Shown piece by piece: positions 47,541-56,006 of a stretch of 64,000 bases of DNA. Made by a program: the position numbers and the translations under genes. The notes below the pieces were generated by a model. It saw nothing but the letters and a program-made list of their open reading frames with translations, was not told the DNA's origin and did no database searches. Each line of letters opens with the position of its first letter. Positions within the stretch are counted from its first letter, which is position 1. The stretch lies in NCBI RefSeq assembly GCF_015548375.1, contig NZ_JADMWW010000005.1, positions 1 through 64,000 on the forward strand, given 5' to 3'. Origin of the DNA: Collinsella aerofaciens. GTDB taxonomy: Bacteria; Actinomycetota; Coriobacteriia; Coriobacteriales; Coriobacteriaceae.

Positions 47541-48878
47541 ATGGAACTCAAATCGTGCACCTACGCAACCGTCACCACGCTGGGAGACTTTGGCCCCTGG
47601 ATCAGCAAAGTCGTGCTCGACCTGCCGTGCACCGTTCGCGCCAACGATATCGATGCGCGCACCTTCCATATATATGTAGAGCGCCATGAACGCACGGGCG
47701 AGATCCTGATGCGCAAAGAGCGCGGCGCCGACCACGCCGCACCTTCCGTAGGCTATGTCGACGTCCTCGCCGCCTATCCGTGCGATGAGTGCGGACGCAA
47801 GCTCGCCTTTGGCACCCATGTGGCGCTCGAGATCGCCGAGCAGCGCCTGACCAAGAAGATCGAGGGCAGCGTGATGGGCTCGCGCTTGCTCGACGACCAG
47901 CTGCGCATCACGCAGCTCGCGGCCCTTCCCGGCAATGACGGTGACGATCCAACCTGCGGCCTGGTCTTTGACACCTGCCGCGGCGACATCTGTCCCGCGC
48001 TCAAGGGCTGGAGCAATGCCACGCAAAAGACCGCCGTCAACGGCATCGCGCTCGAGTACGGCTTCTTTGAGCCCAGCTTTAAGGCCGAGGACTCCGCCTG
48101 CTTCAACCCCTTCGCGCCCGAAACGACAGTCGTGCCCCAGAAGGCCCCGCTCGTGGTGTACCTGCACGGCGCTGGCGAGGGCAAGGGCGCTACGCAAGGC
48201 GAGGGCGCCACGCGCGCTTATATCGGCAACCGCGTGACGGCCATCAGCCAGGCGCAGATCCAACGCTACTTTGGCGGCTTTGCCTGGGTTCTCGTGCCGC
48301 AGTCGCCCACGTTTTGGATGGACAACGGCACTGAGCAGCTCGGCCACTCCAACCAGAGCATCTACTCCCCCGTCATTAAGGCGCTCATCGACGAGTTTGT
48401 CGCCGAGCATGCCGACCGCATCGACACCGACCGCATCGTGGTCGCTGGCCTTTCCAACGGCGGCTTTATGACGCTGCGCCTGTGCGCCGACTACCCCGAG
48501 TTCTTCGCCGCGGGCCTTCCCTGCTGCGCGCCGTGGTACAACGCCACGGACGAGGACGTTGCTGCCCTTGCCAAGACACCGCTGTGGTTTACGCACTCCA
48601 AGGGCGATGAGCTCGTGATACCGCAGGAGACCGTGCTGCCGCTCACGGCTCGCCTGCGCGCTGCCGGCGCCAACGTGCATCTCACCTACTTTAGCCATGT
48701 CGAGGACCTGACCGGGCGCTACCGCGAGGCCGACGGCTCGCCCAAGAAGACGTTCAACCACGGCGTGTGGATCCATCAATTCAACGACCTGTGTTATCAA
48801 GACTTCGACGGGGGCAACGTACTCATCGACGGCGAGCCGGTGGGCTGCTGGGAGTGGTCGGCCAGGGTCGACAGGTAA
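47541..48878 (+). CDS. alpha/beta-hydrolase, esterase-like
   Basis: This is a 445-aa protein with an N-terminal non-catalytic domain (about 1-190) and a C-terminal alpha/beta-hydrolase. The oxyanion motif VYLHGAGEGKG is at about residue 210 and the nucleophile elbow GLSNGGF has Ser305. The charge-relay Asp is perhaps in HSKGDELV, and a late His in FNHGVWIHQF. It is like PHB-depolymerase/feruloyl-esterase-type acyl hydrolases. There is no signal peptide. GAGGAGG precedes ATG 47541. Divergent pairing with a PTS gene suggests deacylation of an imported glycoside. Confidence 0.8.
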   Translation: MELKSCTYATVTTLGDFGPWISKVVLDLPCTVRANDIDARTFHIYVERHERTGEILMRKERGADHAAPSVGYVDVLAAYPCDECGRKLAFGTHVALEIAEQRLTKKIEGSVMGSRLLDDQLRITQLAALPGNDGDDPTCGLVFDTCRGDICPALKGWSNATQKTAVNGIALEYGFFEPSFKAEDSACFNPFAPETTVVPQKAPLVVYLHGAGEGKGATQGEGATRAYIGNRVTAISQAQIQRYFGGFAWVLVPQSPTFWMDNGTEQLGHSNQSIYSPVIKALIDEFVAEHADRIDTDRIVVAGLSNGGFMTLRLCADYPEFFAAGLPCCAPWYNATDEDVAALAKTPLWFTHSKGDELVIPQETVLPLTARLRAAGANVHLTYFSHVEDLTGRYREADGSPKKTFNHGVWIHQFNDLCYQDFDGGNVLIDGEPVGCWEWSARVDR

Positions 48879-48890
48879 TCTATCCCATCA

Positions 48891-49013
48891 CGGGGCCGAG
48901 GGCTTACCTCTGAAAATGTCCTCGGGCATGCGGCCCGGTTGCACCACGCGCTTCGCGCTGTGCAACCGGGCCGCCCCCTGCGGAATATTTTCAGAGGTAA
49001 GCCCTCGGCCCCG
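48891..49013. repeat. giant nested perfect palindrome
   Basis: The outer arms are 27 bp and perfect (48891-48917 and 48987-49013, containing GGGCTTACCTCTGAAAAT). A second perfect 15-bp repeat lies inside (GCGGCCCGGTTGCAC, 48930-48944, complement 48960-48974), with a small hairpin at its tip. It lies 13 bases after the esterase stop. The remainder (49014-49142) has nothing beyond the next ribosome site. It could be a strong transcript-end or cruciform structure. Confidence 0.85.
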
Positions 49014-49142
49014 CTGCGTTTCCGTTGCTGTTGACCCTGGGTGAGCGCTTCCGGCGGGCCGCCGGGTCGCGGGCGATGGGGGCGTGGGTCCCGTCTTGCC
49101 TTGCGCGTAACTGGCTGAAATGATTTTGGTTGGAGCTTTCTT

Positions 49143-50654
49143 ATGACTCGCGATTTAACTCGGGTGATTGTTACTACTGATATGGAAGTCGATGATATGA
49201 ACTCGCTCGTTCATTTGGCTCTGTATCTCAACTTGCTCGATGTGCAGGCTGTGGTGTATACGGCTTCGCAGTATCACTTTCTTGGGGATGGCGTCCATAC
49301 GCTCGGCGAGGTGAATCCGCATTGGCGTACCAAGGGTCACCGTTCCTATGAGTGGGATGTGGTGCCTCATGAGCCTGATCCGCTTGCTGGGGAGCTTCGT
49401 GAGTATCGACCGTTTCCTGAGCATTGGATCGAGAGCCTCTGGAGCAATGAGTATGCCCAGGCCTGGCCTCAGCTGCAGGCTAATGCGGCCGCTGCCGGCG
49501 AGTCTCCGTTTCCCTCGCCTGCTCAGATGATTGAGCGTACGTTTGTGGGCAATGTTGCTTTTGAGGGCGATGTGCGTGAGGAGACTGAGGGCTCGCGCGC
49601 AATTGCTCAGGCGATTTTGGATGATGATCCGCGCACGCTGTGGCTGCTCAGCTGGGGCGGCATGAATACCATTGTTCGTGCGCTCATGAGCATTGCTGAG
49701 CGCTATCGTGATACGCCCGAATGGCCTTTCGTGCAGCAGCGTGTCTATCAGAAGGTGCGCGTGATGGGCGTCGCCGATGGCGTGGGGCAGGACAATTCTT
49801 GGCTCGACCATGGGCATGAACTCTTCCCCGATCTCATCTTTTGGTGTGTGCCCTATATGTATGGCGGCTACGTTGACGCCAAGATGGCTCAGCCCGATAC
49901 GCTGCCGCTGTTCCAGGCTCCCTGGCCCGAGCAGAGTCTCACGCAGGACAACGGTCCCCTCATGGCGCGCTATATGCTCTATGGTGATGGCAAGGTCTAC
50001 GAAAACGAGCCCGAGCGCTTTCAGTTTGGCAAGCATGCGCGCTTGGACTGGGGCCTGGAGGGCATGCCTGCGATGCAGTTTGAGCGCGGCGACTTTATGG
50101 CCGAAGGCGACTCAATGACCTATATCCCGCTGCTGCCGTTTGGCCTGCGCGGCATCGATAACCGCGACTTTGACACGTTGCTCGGCCGCATGTTCCTCGA
50201 CGGGCATCCCGACTCGGACGCACCTGCCGGCTTTGCAGCCATAGGCACGCCCGTCGATGGCAATCCTAATCCCTATCTGCGCGCCTATCAGGAAGACTTC
50301 GCCGCCCGCGCGCAGTGGTGCGCCCACGAGCCCGCGGCCTGCTCGCATCCGGCATATGTTGCCGAGGTCACGGGCGACATGAGCGCCGCAGCCGGTGAGC
50401 GCGTTGACCTTGCAGCGACCATCGTCGACCCCGATGGCAGGGGCTTCGATGCTCATTGGAATGTCACCATGGGACCGTCGCGCTATGCAGGCGCTCAAGA
50501 TCTGTCGCTGTGGCAGGAATGCGCGGTGAGCACCGCTTTTATCGTACCCGCCGACGCGCAGCCCGGCGACCGCTTCGTGCTCACCCTTACCGTGCAGACG
50601 CGCGCCGAGCGCCCCTGCAGCCGCTACGCCCAAGTTGCCGTGACCGTGGCATAG
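49143..50654 (+). CDS. DUF1593 nucleoside-hydrolase-like protein
   Basis: This 503-aa protein has an N-terminal domain starting RVIVTTDMEVDDMNSLVHLA, whose Asp residues recall the calcium site of inosine-uridine nucleoside hydrolases. It continues with TLWLLSWGGMNTIVRALMSI and WLDHGHELFPD. The C-terminal part (about 410-503) is an immunoglobulin-like beta domain. DUF1593 proteins occur in polysaccharide-use loci, where a carbohydrate role is suspected. Codon use is odd: the first half favours codons ending in T (gat, gct, cat) while the last third returns to the C-ending codons of neighbours. This suggests a transferred or recombinant gene. Confidence 0.85.
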   Translation: MTRDLTRVIVTTDMEVDDMNSLVHLALYLNLLDVQAVVYTASQYHFLGDGVHTLGEVNPHWRTKGHRSYEWDVVPHEPDPLAGELREYRPFPEHWIESLWSNEYAQAWPQLQANAAAAGESPFPSPAQMIERTFVGNVAFEGDVREETEGSRAIAQAILDDDPRTLWLLSWGGMNTIVRALMSIAERYRDTPEWPFVQQRVYQKVRVMGVADGVGQDNSWLDHGHELFPDLIFWCVPYMYGGYVDAKMAQPDTLPLFQAPWPEQSLTQDNGPLMARYMLYGDGKVYENEPERFQFGKHARLDWGLEGMPAMQFERGDFMAEGDSMTYIPLLPFGLRGIDNRDFDTLLGRMFLDGHPDSDAPAGFAAIGTPVDGNPNPYLRAYQEDFAARAQWCAHEPAACSHPAYVAEVTGDMSAAAGERVDLAATIVDPDGRGFDAHWNVTMGPSRYAGAQDLSLWQECAVSTAFIVPADAQPGDRFVLTLTVQTRAERPCSRYAQVAVTVA

Positions 50655-50695
50655 CAAGGACGGCGCCCACATTCGGCATGGAGTGTCCCCAACCG

Positions 50696-50777
50696 CCACT
50701 CATTTAAGTACGTCCCCAATGAGTGGCCGAAGACTGCCCCCAACGACTAGTCGTTTAAGAACGTCCCCGATGACTAC
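50696..50777. repeat. R4 palindromes, two copies
   Basis: CCACTCATT/AATGAGTGG (50696-50726) and TAGTCGTT/GATGACTA (50748-50777) each contain ACGTCCCC in the centre, like those at 4676 and 26132. Confidence 0.65.
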
Positions 50778-50783
50778 CCAGAA

Positions 50784-50848
50784 GTTGCGGTGGAATAGTT
50801 CCTGTTTGGCCTTCTATGGCCCACATTTAGGAACTATTTCACCGCAAG
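50784..50848. repeat. R3 palindrome copy 3
   Basis: The GTTGCGGTGGAATAGTTCC arm is the same as at 43965, and the partner arm carries two changes. It lies in 50655-50979, a 325-bp gap with only repeats and the ribosome site of the next gene. Confidence 0.75.
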
Positions 50849-50979
50849 TTATTTGGGGATGAAAAATGGGCCATGTGTCCCAGTTGTAGAGACTCGTTGA
50901 GCCATCTGGGTATCGTGAAAGATCGCGCACTCCCCCATCATCAAAAGTGACACACGCTACCTGTTGATGGGAGGCAACC

Positions 50980-51717
50980 ATGGGCTTCTTTGACAAGATG
51001 TTCGAGAAGAAAGAGTGCGCGATTTGCGGTACCGAGCTGGGACTCTTGGGAAAGACCAAGATCAGCGAAGGCTACCTGTGCAAAGAGTGCGCCGGCAAGC
51101 TCTCCCCCTACTTCCACGGCTATCGCTCCAGCACCGCGGACGATATCCGCGAGCAACTCGCCTACCGCGAGGCCAACGCCGAGCGCCTGGCCTCGTTCAA
51201 CCCCACGCGCACGCTCTCTGCCGGGCGCACCAACATCATGCTCGATGAGGACGCGGGCCTGCTAATCATCACTTCGCAGAGCCGCTGGCGCGACGCCAAT
51301 CCCGACATCATCGAGTTCTCACAGGTACTCGGCTGCGATATGGATATCGACGAGCATCGCACCGAGATCTATCGCGAGACCAAGGACGGCGAGCGTGAGA
51401 GCTACAACCCGCCGCGCTACGACCTGGATTACGATTTTAATCTGACCATCCACGTCAACACGCCGTACTTTACCGAGATCAACCTGCGCGTGAACGACTC
51501 CACCATCGGTCAGCGCGGTTCCATCGAATACCGCGAGGCCAAGCGCCAGGCAACCGAAGTTCGCGACGCGCTGGTACAGCTGCGCCAGGAAACGCGCGAC
51601 AGCGTCGTGGCCGCCAAGGCCCCCAAGACCGCGGTCACCTGCCCCTTCTGCGGTGCAACCACCATTCCCGATGCCAGTGGGCGCTGCGAATACTGCGGCG
51701 GCGCCATCGGCGCATAG
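50980..51717 (+). CDS. DUF4428 zinc-binding protein
   Basis: This 245-aa protein has an N-terminal CAICGTELGLLGKTKISEGY and LCKEC, the DUF4428 treble-clef-like zinc site. A beta-rich middle (about 70-195) follows. A C-terminal rubredoxin-type ribbon has CPFCG and CEYCG. It is cytoplasmic. GGGAGG precedes ATG 50980. It begins an operon with two further zinc-ribbon proteins, so it is likely part of a membrane-stress or protein-quality module; evidence is only context. Confidence 0.85.
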   Translation: MGFFDKMFEKKECAICGTELGLLGKTKISEGYLCKECAGKLSPYFHGYRSSTADDIREQLAYREANAERLASFNPTRTLSAGRTNIMLDEDAGLLIITSQSRWRDANPDIIEFSQVLGCDMDIDEHRTEIYRETKDGERESYNPPRYDLDYDFNLTIHVNTPYFTEINLRVNDSTIGQRGSIEYREAKRQATEVRDALVQLRQETRDSVVAAKAPKTAVTCPFCGATTIPDASGRCEYCGGAIGA

Positions 51718-51741
51718 CCTCCGGCACGGAAAGGACCGATC

Positions 51742-53064
51742 ATGGCCTTTGAGAGCGTCAACTATCAGTGCCCCGCGTGTGGCGGTCCCCTTCACTTTGC
51801 CAGTGCCGAGCAAAAGCTCGTCTGCGACTACTGCGATTCGCGTTTTGAAGTCGAAGAAGTCGAGGCCCTCTATCGCGAGCGCCAGGACAAGGCAGATGCC
51901 AAAGCCGATGCCGCAGCCGCGGCCCCCAAGCCTGCTGTCGACGATGCCGTGCAGGAGCTGGCTCAAAACGCCGGCTACATCTGCTCATCGTGCGGTGCCG
52001 AGCTGGTCTCGGACGGCACTGTCGCCGTTACCACCTGCCCATACTGCGGCAACTCCGCCGTGGCACCCGGCCAGCTCTCGGGCGACTTCTCACCCGACCT
52101 GGTGATTCCGTTTAAGCTCGGGCGCGACGATGTCATGGCCGCGCTCAAAGACCACTACAAGGGCAAGATCCTGCTGCCCAAGAGCTTTGTCACCGGCAAC
52201 CACATCGACGAAGTCCAAGGTGTCTACGTGCCGTTTTGGCTCTACGGTGCCCACGTGGACGGCGAAGTGCACTTCGATGCGACCAACGAGACTGTAACCG
52301 AGGAATCCGACCGCACCGTCACGACCACCGACCACTACGACGCCTACCGTAAGGGCAATATCTCGTTTGAGCGCGTGCCCGTCGACGGATCGTCCAAGAT
52401 GCCCGACGGCCATATGGACGCCATCGAGCCGTTTGACTACGACGCGCTGTGCCCGTTTTCGGTCGCGTATATGCCCGGCTACATCGCCAACCGCTACGAC
52501 GAAGATTGCGAGACCTGCAAGGCACGTGCCGAGCGCCGCATGGAGGAGAGCACGATCTCGGCCCTGCGCGAGACTGTTGTCGACGAATATGACGATGCCA
52601 CGGTCGAAAGCAAGCAGCTCGACTACACCTGGGAAGACAGCGACTACGCCCTGTTCCCCGTGTGGATGCTTTCCACTTCGTGGAACGGCAAGAGTTACCT
52701 GTTTGCCATGAACGGCCAGACCGGCCGCATGGTCGGCGAGCTCCCCTGCTCCAAGCCCAAGCTCGTCATCGCCTCGGTGCTGTTCTTTGTGATCGGGTTT
52801 GTCCTCTCCCAGATTCTCTTTATGGGTGGGAATGCCTTCGATCCGGATTACCTCACCTTTGATGTCGAGGGCATCCTCATCAACATCGTCGCGCCGTTGA
52901 TCATCGTGGTCATCGCAGACGTGCTGCTGGTAGGCCAGCTCAAGACGGCCAACGAGGCGACCCACGCCGATGAGTACTGCGGTGAGCTCGACCTGGTCGA
53001 GAAGCACGACACCTTCAGCCACACCGAGACCACCGTTGTCATGAAGGACGACAAGGACGACTAA
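51742..53064 (+). CDS. TFIIB-type zinc-ribbon membrane protein, YdjG-like
   Basis: This 440-aa protein has two zinc ribbons: CPACGG/CDYCD at residues about 10-32 and CSSCG/CPYCG near 75-98. A large cytoplasmic part follows (IPFKLGRDDVMAALKDHYKG, GVYVPFWLYGA). Two membrane helices lie towards the end (about 340-360 and 378-400). An acidic tail closes it. B. subtilis YdjG has the same plan and with YdjH recruits the SPFH protein YdjI at the membrane under PspA-type stress. The downstream gene here is an SPFH protein, which supports the match. The gene starts 25 bases after the previous stop. Confidence 0.8.
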   Translation: MAFESVNYQCPACGGPLHFASAEQKLVCDYCDSRFEVEEVEALYRERQDKADAKADAAAAAPKPAVDDAVQELAQNAGYICSSCGAELVSDGTVAVTTCPYCGNSAVAPGQLSGDFSPDLVIPFKLGRDDVMAALKDHYKGKILLPKSFVTGNHIDEVQGVYVPFWLYGAHVDGEVHFDATNETVTEESDRTVTTTDHYDAYRKGNISFERVPVDGSSKMPDGHMDAIEPFDYDALCPFSVAYMPGYIANRYDEDCETCKARAERRMEESTISALRETVVDEYDDATVESKQLDYTWEDSDYALFPVWMLSTSWNGKSYLFAMNGQTGRMVGELPCSKPKLVIASVLFFVIGFVLSQILFMGGNAFDPDYLTFDVEGILINIVAPLIIVVIADVLLVGQLKTANEATHADEYCGELDLVEKHDTFSHTETTVVMKDDKDD

Positions 53065-53112
53065 GCAATCCAACCAATACCACCCGGACTTTGACGAGAA
53101 AGGAAGATCACC

Positions 53113-54353
53113 ATGGGACTCTTGAAAGCTGGATTGGGAGCTGCCGGCGGCGTCATGGCCGACCAGTGGAAGGAATATATCTACTGCGAATCGATGCCTG
53201 CTGACGTCTTGGCCTGCAAGGGCGTCAAACGAACCGGCGGCCGCAGCTCCAACACACACGGCGAGGACAACGTCATCTCCAACGGCTCCGTCATCGCCGT
53301 CAACGACGGCCAGGGCATGCTCGTGGTGCAAAACGGCAAGATCATCGAAGTCGCACTGGAGCCCGGCGAGTTCGTCTTCGATACCGGCAGCGAGCCAAGC
53401 GTCTTTAGCGGCAACCTGGGCGACTCCATCAAGGAGACCTTCGCCAATATCGGCAGCCGCTTTACCTTCGGCGGCGACGCGGGCAAGAACCAGCGCGTCT
53501 ACTTCATTAACACCAAGGAGATTATCGGCAATAAGTACGGCACCGCCTCGCCCGTGCCCTTCCGCGTGGTCGACAACAACATTGGCCTGGACGTCGACAT
53601 CTCCGTGCGCTGCAACGGCGAGTATTCGTACCGCATCACCAACCCGCTGCTGTTCTACACCAATGTATGCGGCAACGTGACCGATAGCTACACGCGCGAC
53701 AAGATCGACAGCCAGCTTAAGTCCGAGCTGCTCACCGCCCTGCAGCCCGCCTTTGCCAAGATCTCGGAGATGGGCATCCGCTACAGCGCCATCCCCGGCC
53801 ACACCACCGAGCTCGCCCGCGCGCTCAACGAGGTCCTCTCCGCCGACTGGCGTGACCTGCGCGGCGTCGAGATCGTGAGCTTTGGCGTCAACTCAATCGC
53901 CGCCTCGCAAGAAGACGAGCAGATGATCAAGGACCTGCAGAAGGCCGCGGTCATGCGCGATCCCACGATGGCGGCCGCCAATATCGCCAGCGCCCAGAGC
54001 GACGCGATGCGTGCGGCAGCAGCCAACCCCAACGGCGCGATGGCCGGCTTTATGGGCATGGGCATGGCAGGCGGCATGGGCGGCATGAACGCCAGCCAGC
54101 TGTTCGCTGCCGCCAGGCGCAGCAGCAGGCCGCCCCGCAACCGGCTCCGGCCCCCGCCCCCGCACCGGCTCCCGCCGCCGCGCCTGCGGCCGGCACGTGG
54201 ACCTGCAGCTGCGGCGCCACCAACACCGGCAAGTTCTGCCCCGAGTGCGGCAGCCCCGCGCCTGCCCCGGCACCGGCCAAGTGGTTCTGCCCCAACTGCG
54301 GTAGCGAAAACGGCGGCAAGTTCTGCAGCAACTGCGGAACGCCCAGGCCCTAG
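53113..54353 (+). pseudogene. SPFH-domain protein, YdjI-like, frameshifted
   Basis: The first roughly 333 codons encode a YdjI-like SPFH protein: MGLLKAGLGAAGGVMADQWK, a band-7 fold with VDNNIGLDVDISVRCNGEY and EIVSFGVNSIA, then a Gly/Met-rich segment (GFMGMGMAGGMGGMNASQ). At about 54111 one base is missing. In the present frame the tail becomes a Pro/Arg/Ala-rich nonsense chain ending at 54369. Adding one C restores a Gln/Ala/Pro linker and two zinc ribbons (CSCGATNTGKFCPECG, CPNCGSENGGKFCSNCG) ending at TAG 54351-54353. This is a real mutation, a sequence error, or less likely recoding. GGAAGATCACC precedes ATG 53113. Confidence 0.85.
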
Positions 54354-54433
54354 CCCCTCTATCTGGTAATTGGCGGGGGATCCGCCGCCCCCGCTCCTGC
54401 TTCTATGGGTTTCGTTCGATTAAGGGGGACACC

Positions 54434-55276
54434 ATGAAGACAACGTTCAAAAAGTCCGTGCTCGCATTCCTGACATGCGTCCTGGCGCTCGCCTTTGCCC
54501 TGACGGGCTGCAGCGGCGGCGCCAAAGACCCCAAGGCCGACTTCGTCGGCAGCTGGGAGCTCTCGGGTGGAACCGTGGATGGCGAAGAGCTGACCGATGA
54601 GTACATGAAGATGCTCGAGGATTGGGGTGTCCACTGCGTCCTGATTCTCGATGAGGACGGTACAGGCGCCCTCGACCTGTTCCTTGAGGTTGTCGACCTT
54701 AAATGGGAGGCAAAGGACGCCACCACCGTAACGATCACCGCCGAAGATGAGTCGCACGACATGAAGCTCAAGGACGGCAAACTCATCCTCGAAGAGGATG
54801 ACGGCAACCTCGTCTTTACCAAGTCCGACAAGGATCTGTCCGGCACGGTGAAGAAGGATCGCGAGGCTGCCGAAAAGGAAGAGGAGATCGATGAGGCCGT
54901 CGAAGACGACGACGTCCAGCGCGCCGAAATCTCCCCCGCCGTCACCGTCGCCGATGACGATCTGTGCACCATCACCGTCACCGAGAAGTTCAAGGACGAC
55001 TGGGGCGACATCGGCTTTGTCGTCAACATCACCAACAAGAGCGACAAGGACCTGACCTTCTACGCTCCCAGCGGTAAGACCAACGTCAACGGCACCATGA
55101 AGGAACCCTGGTTCTCGGCTCACCTGATGCCCGGCACCAACGCCACCGAGGAATTCACGTTCTCGAGCGGCGAGCTCGATAGCCTCGACGACCTGGTCAA
55201 CACGACCATTGGCATCGACGCCTACCTGACCGATTCCTACGAGGACGTCGCCTCCTACAGCGCAACCATCGCGTAA
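54434..55276 (+). CDS. lipoprotein, DUF5067-like
   Basis: This 280-aa exported protein has lipobox ALTGC (Cys26) after a hydrophobic leader. The first domain (about 34-135) is a lipocalin-like stretch often seen in these proteins (FVGSWELSGGTVDGEELTDE). An acidic KKD/E linker (about 140-165) follows. A C-terminal immunoglobulin-like domain has IGFVVNITNKSDKDLTFYAP. Such domains bind or sense at the cell surface; no ligand can be named. AAGGGGGA precedes ATG 54434. It may belong to the preceding operon (80-base gap). Confidence 0.78.
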   Translation: MKTTFKKSVLAFLTCVLALAFALTGCSGGAKDPKADFVGSWELSGGTVDGEELTDEYMKMLEDWGVHCVLILDEDGTGALDLFLEVVDLKWEAKDATTVTITAEDESHDMKLKDGKLILEEDDGNLVFTKSDKDLSGTVKKDREAAEKEEEIDEAVEDDDVQRAEISPAVTVADDDLCTITVTEKFKDDWGDIGFVVNITNKSDKDLTFYAPSGKTNVNGTMKEPWFSAHLMPGTNATEEFTFSSGELDSLDDLVNTTIGIDAYLTDSYEDVASYSATIA

Positions 55277-55324
55277 CGGCATGTAACATCAGCCGCGGAT
55301 TGGCGGACACATCCGCGCACACCA

Positions 55325-55366
55325 GACGGGGCCGCAGGAGTTAATCCTGCGGCCCCGTCGCTTTTA
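55325..55366. terminator. bidirectional terminator between convergent genes
   Basis: The stem GACGGGGCCGCAGG / CCTGCGGCCCCGTC has a seven-base loop and is followed by GCTTTTAT. It lies between the lipoprotein gene and the end of the minus-strand response regulator. The plus strand has the better T-run. Confidence 0.85.
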
Positions 55367-55385
55367 TGCCGATGCGTACCGAGCG

Positions 55386-56006
55386 TTAGCGCTCCATGTT
55401 GGGAACAATGCTGCCCTCCGTTACCGCGTGCACGGCCAGGCGCATGATGTTGTCGTAGCCGGTCTTGTTGAGAATCTCCGAGATGCGGCGCTTGATGGTG
55501 CCCTCGCTCATAAACAGCTCGGCCGCGATCTCGCGGCGGCTTTTGCCCTCGCAGGCAAGGCGCAAGATCGACAGCTCGACATCGTCGAGGGCCGCCGTGC
55601 CCGAGAAGATGCTCTCGGGCGGCTTGGGAAACGTGCAGTAACCCGCCAGCGTGGAGCGCATCACGGCGAATAGCTCGTCGATACCGACGTTCTTGTACAC
55701 AAAGCTGTCGACGCCCGCCTCGCGCGCCTGGTCCACAAAGGTGATTTCGGGCATACCCGTCATGATAATGACGCGGCACTCGGGCAGTTGTTCTTTAATG
55801 CGCGCCGCCGCCACGATGCCGTTGGAATCATGCTCGGTGCATACGTCCATCAGTATCATGTCCGGGCGCTCCTTGAGCGCGACACCCAAGGCCTCGGAAG
55901 CATCGGCAATGGCGGAAACAACGGTCATATCGGGCTGGTCGCCAACGGAACGCGCCAGGCTCTCGCGCAGGATGGCCTGGTCTTCGACTATAAGGACGCG
56001 GATCAT
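55386..56006 (-). CDS. NarL/FixJ-type response regulator
   Basis: This 206-aa regulator has a receiver domain (1-about 125) with Asp9, Asp54 (MILMDVCTEHDS) and Lys near 104, and a LuxR-type helix-turn-helix at the C-terminus (ILRLACEGKSRREIAAELFM, SEGTIKRRISEILNKTGYDN). ATG 56006 has AAAGGAG; it overlaps the kinase stop by four bases (ATGA). It receives phosphate from the preceding gene product, and it is the last gene of a three-gene sensory operon. Confidence 0.94.
   Translation of the reverse strand: MIRVLIVEDQAILRESLARSVGDQPDMTVVSAIADASEALGVALKERPDMILMDVCTEHDSNGIVAAARIKEQLPECRVIIMTGMPEITFVDQAREAGVDSFVYKNVGIDELFAVMRSTLAGYCTFPKPPESIFSGTAALDDVELSILRLACEGKSRREIAAELFMSEGTIKRRISEILNKTGYDNIMRLAVHAVTEGSIVPNMER

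Noticed and set aside
52090-53802. 570-codon minus-strand frame across the YdjG- and YdjI-like genes
   Set aside because: It spans two genes with correct ribosome sites on the plus strand; it is an antisense shadow.
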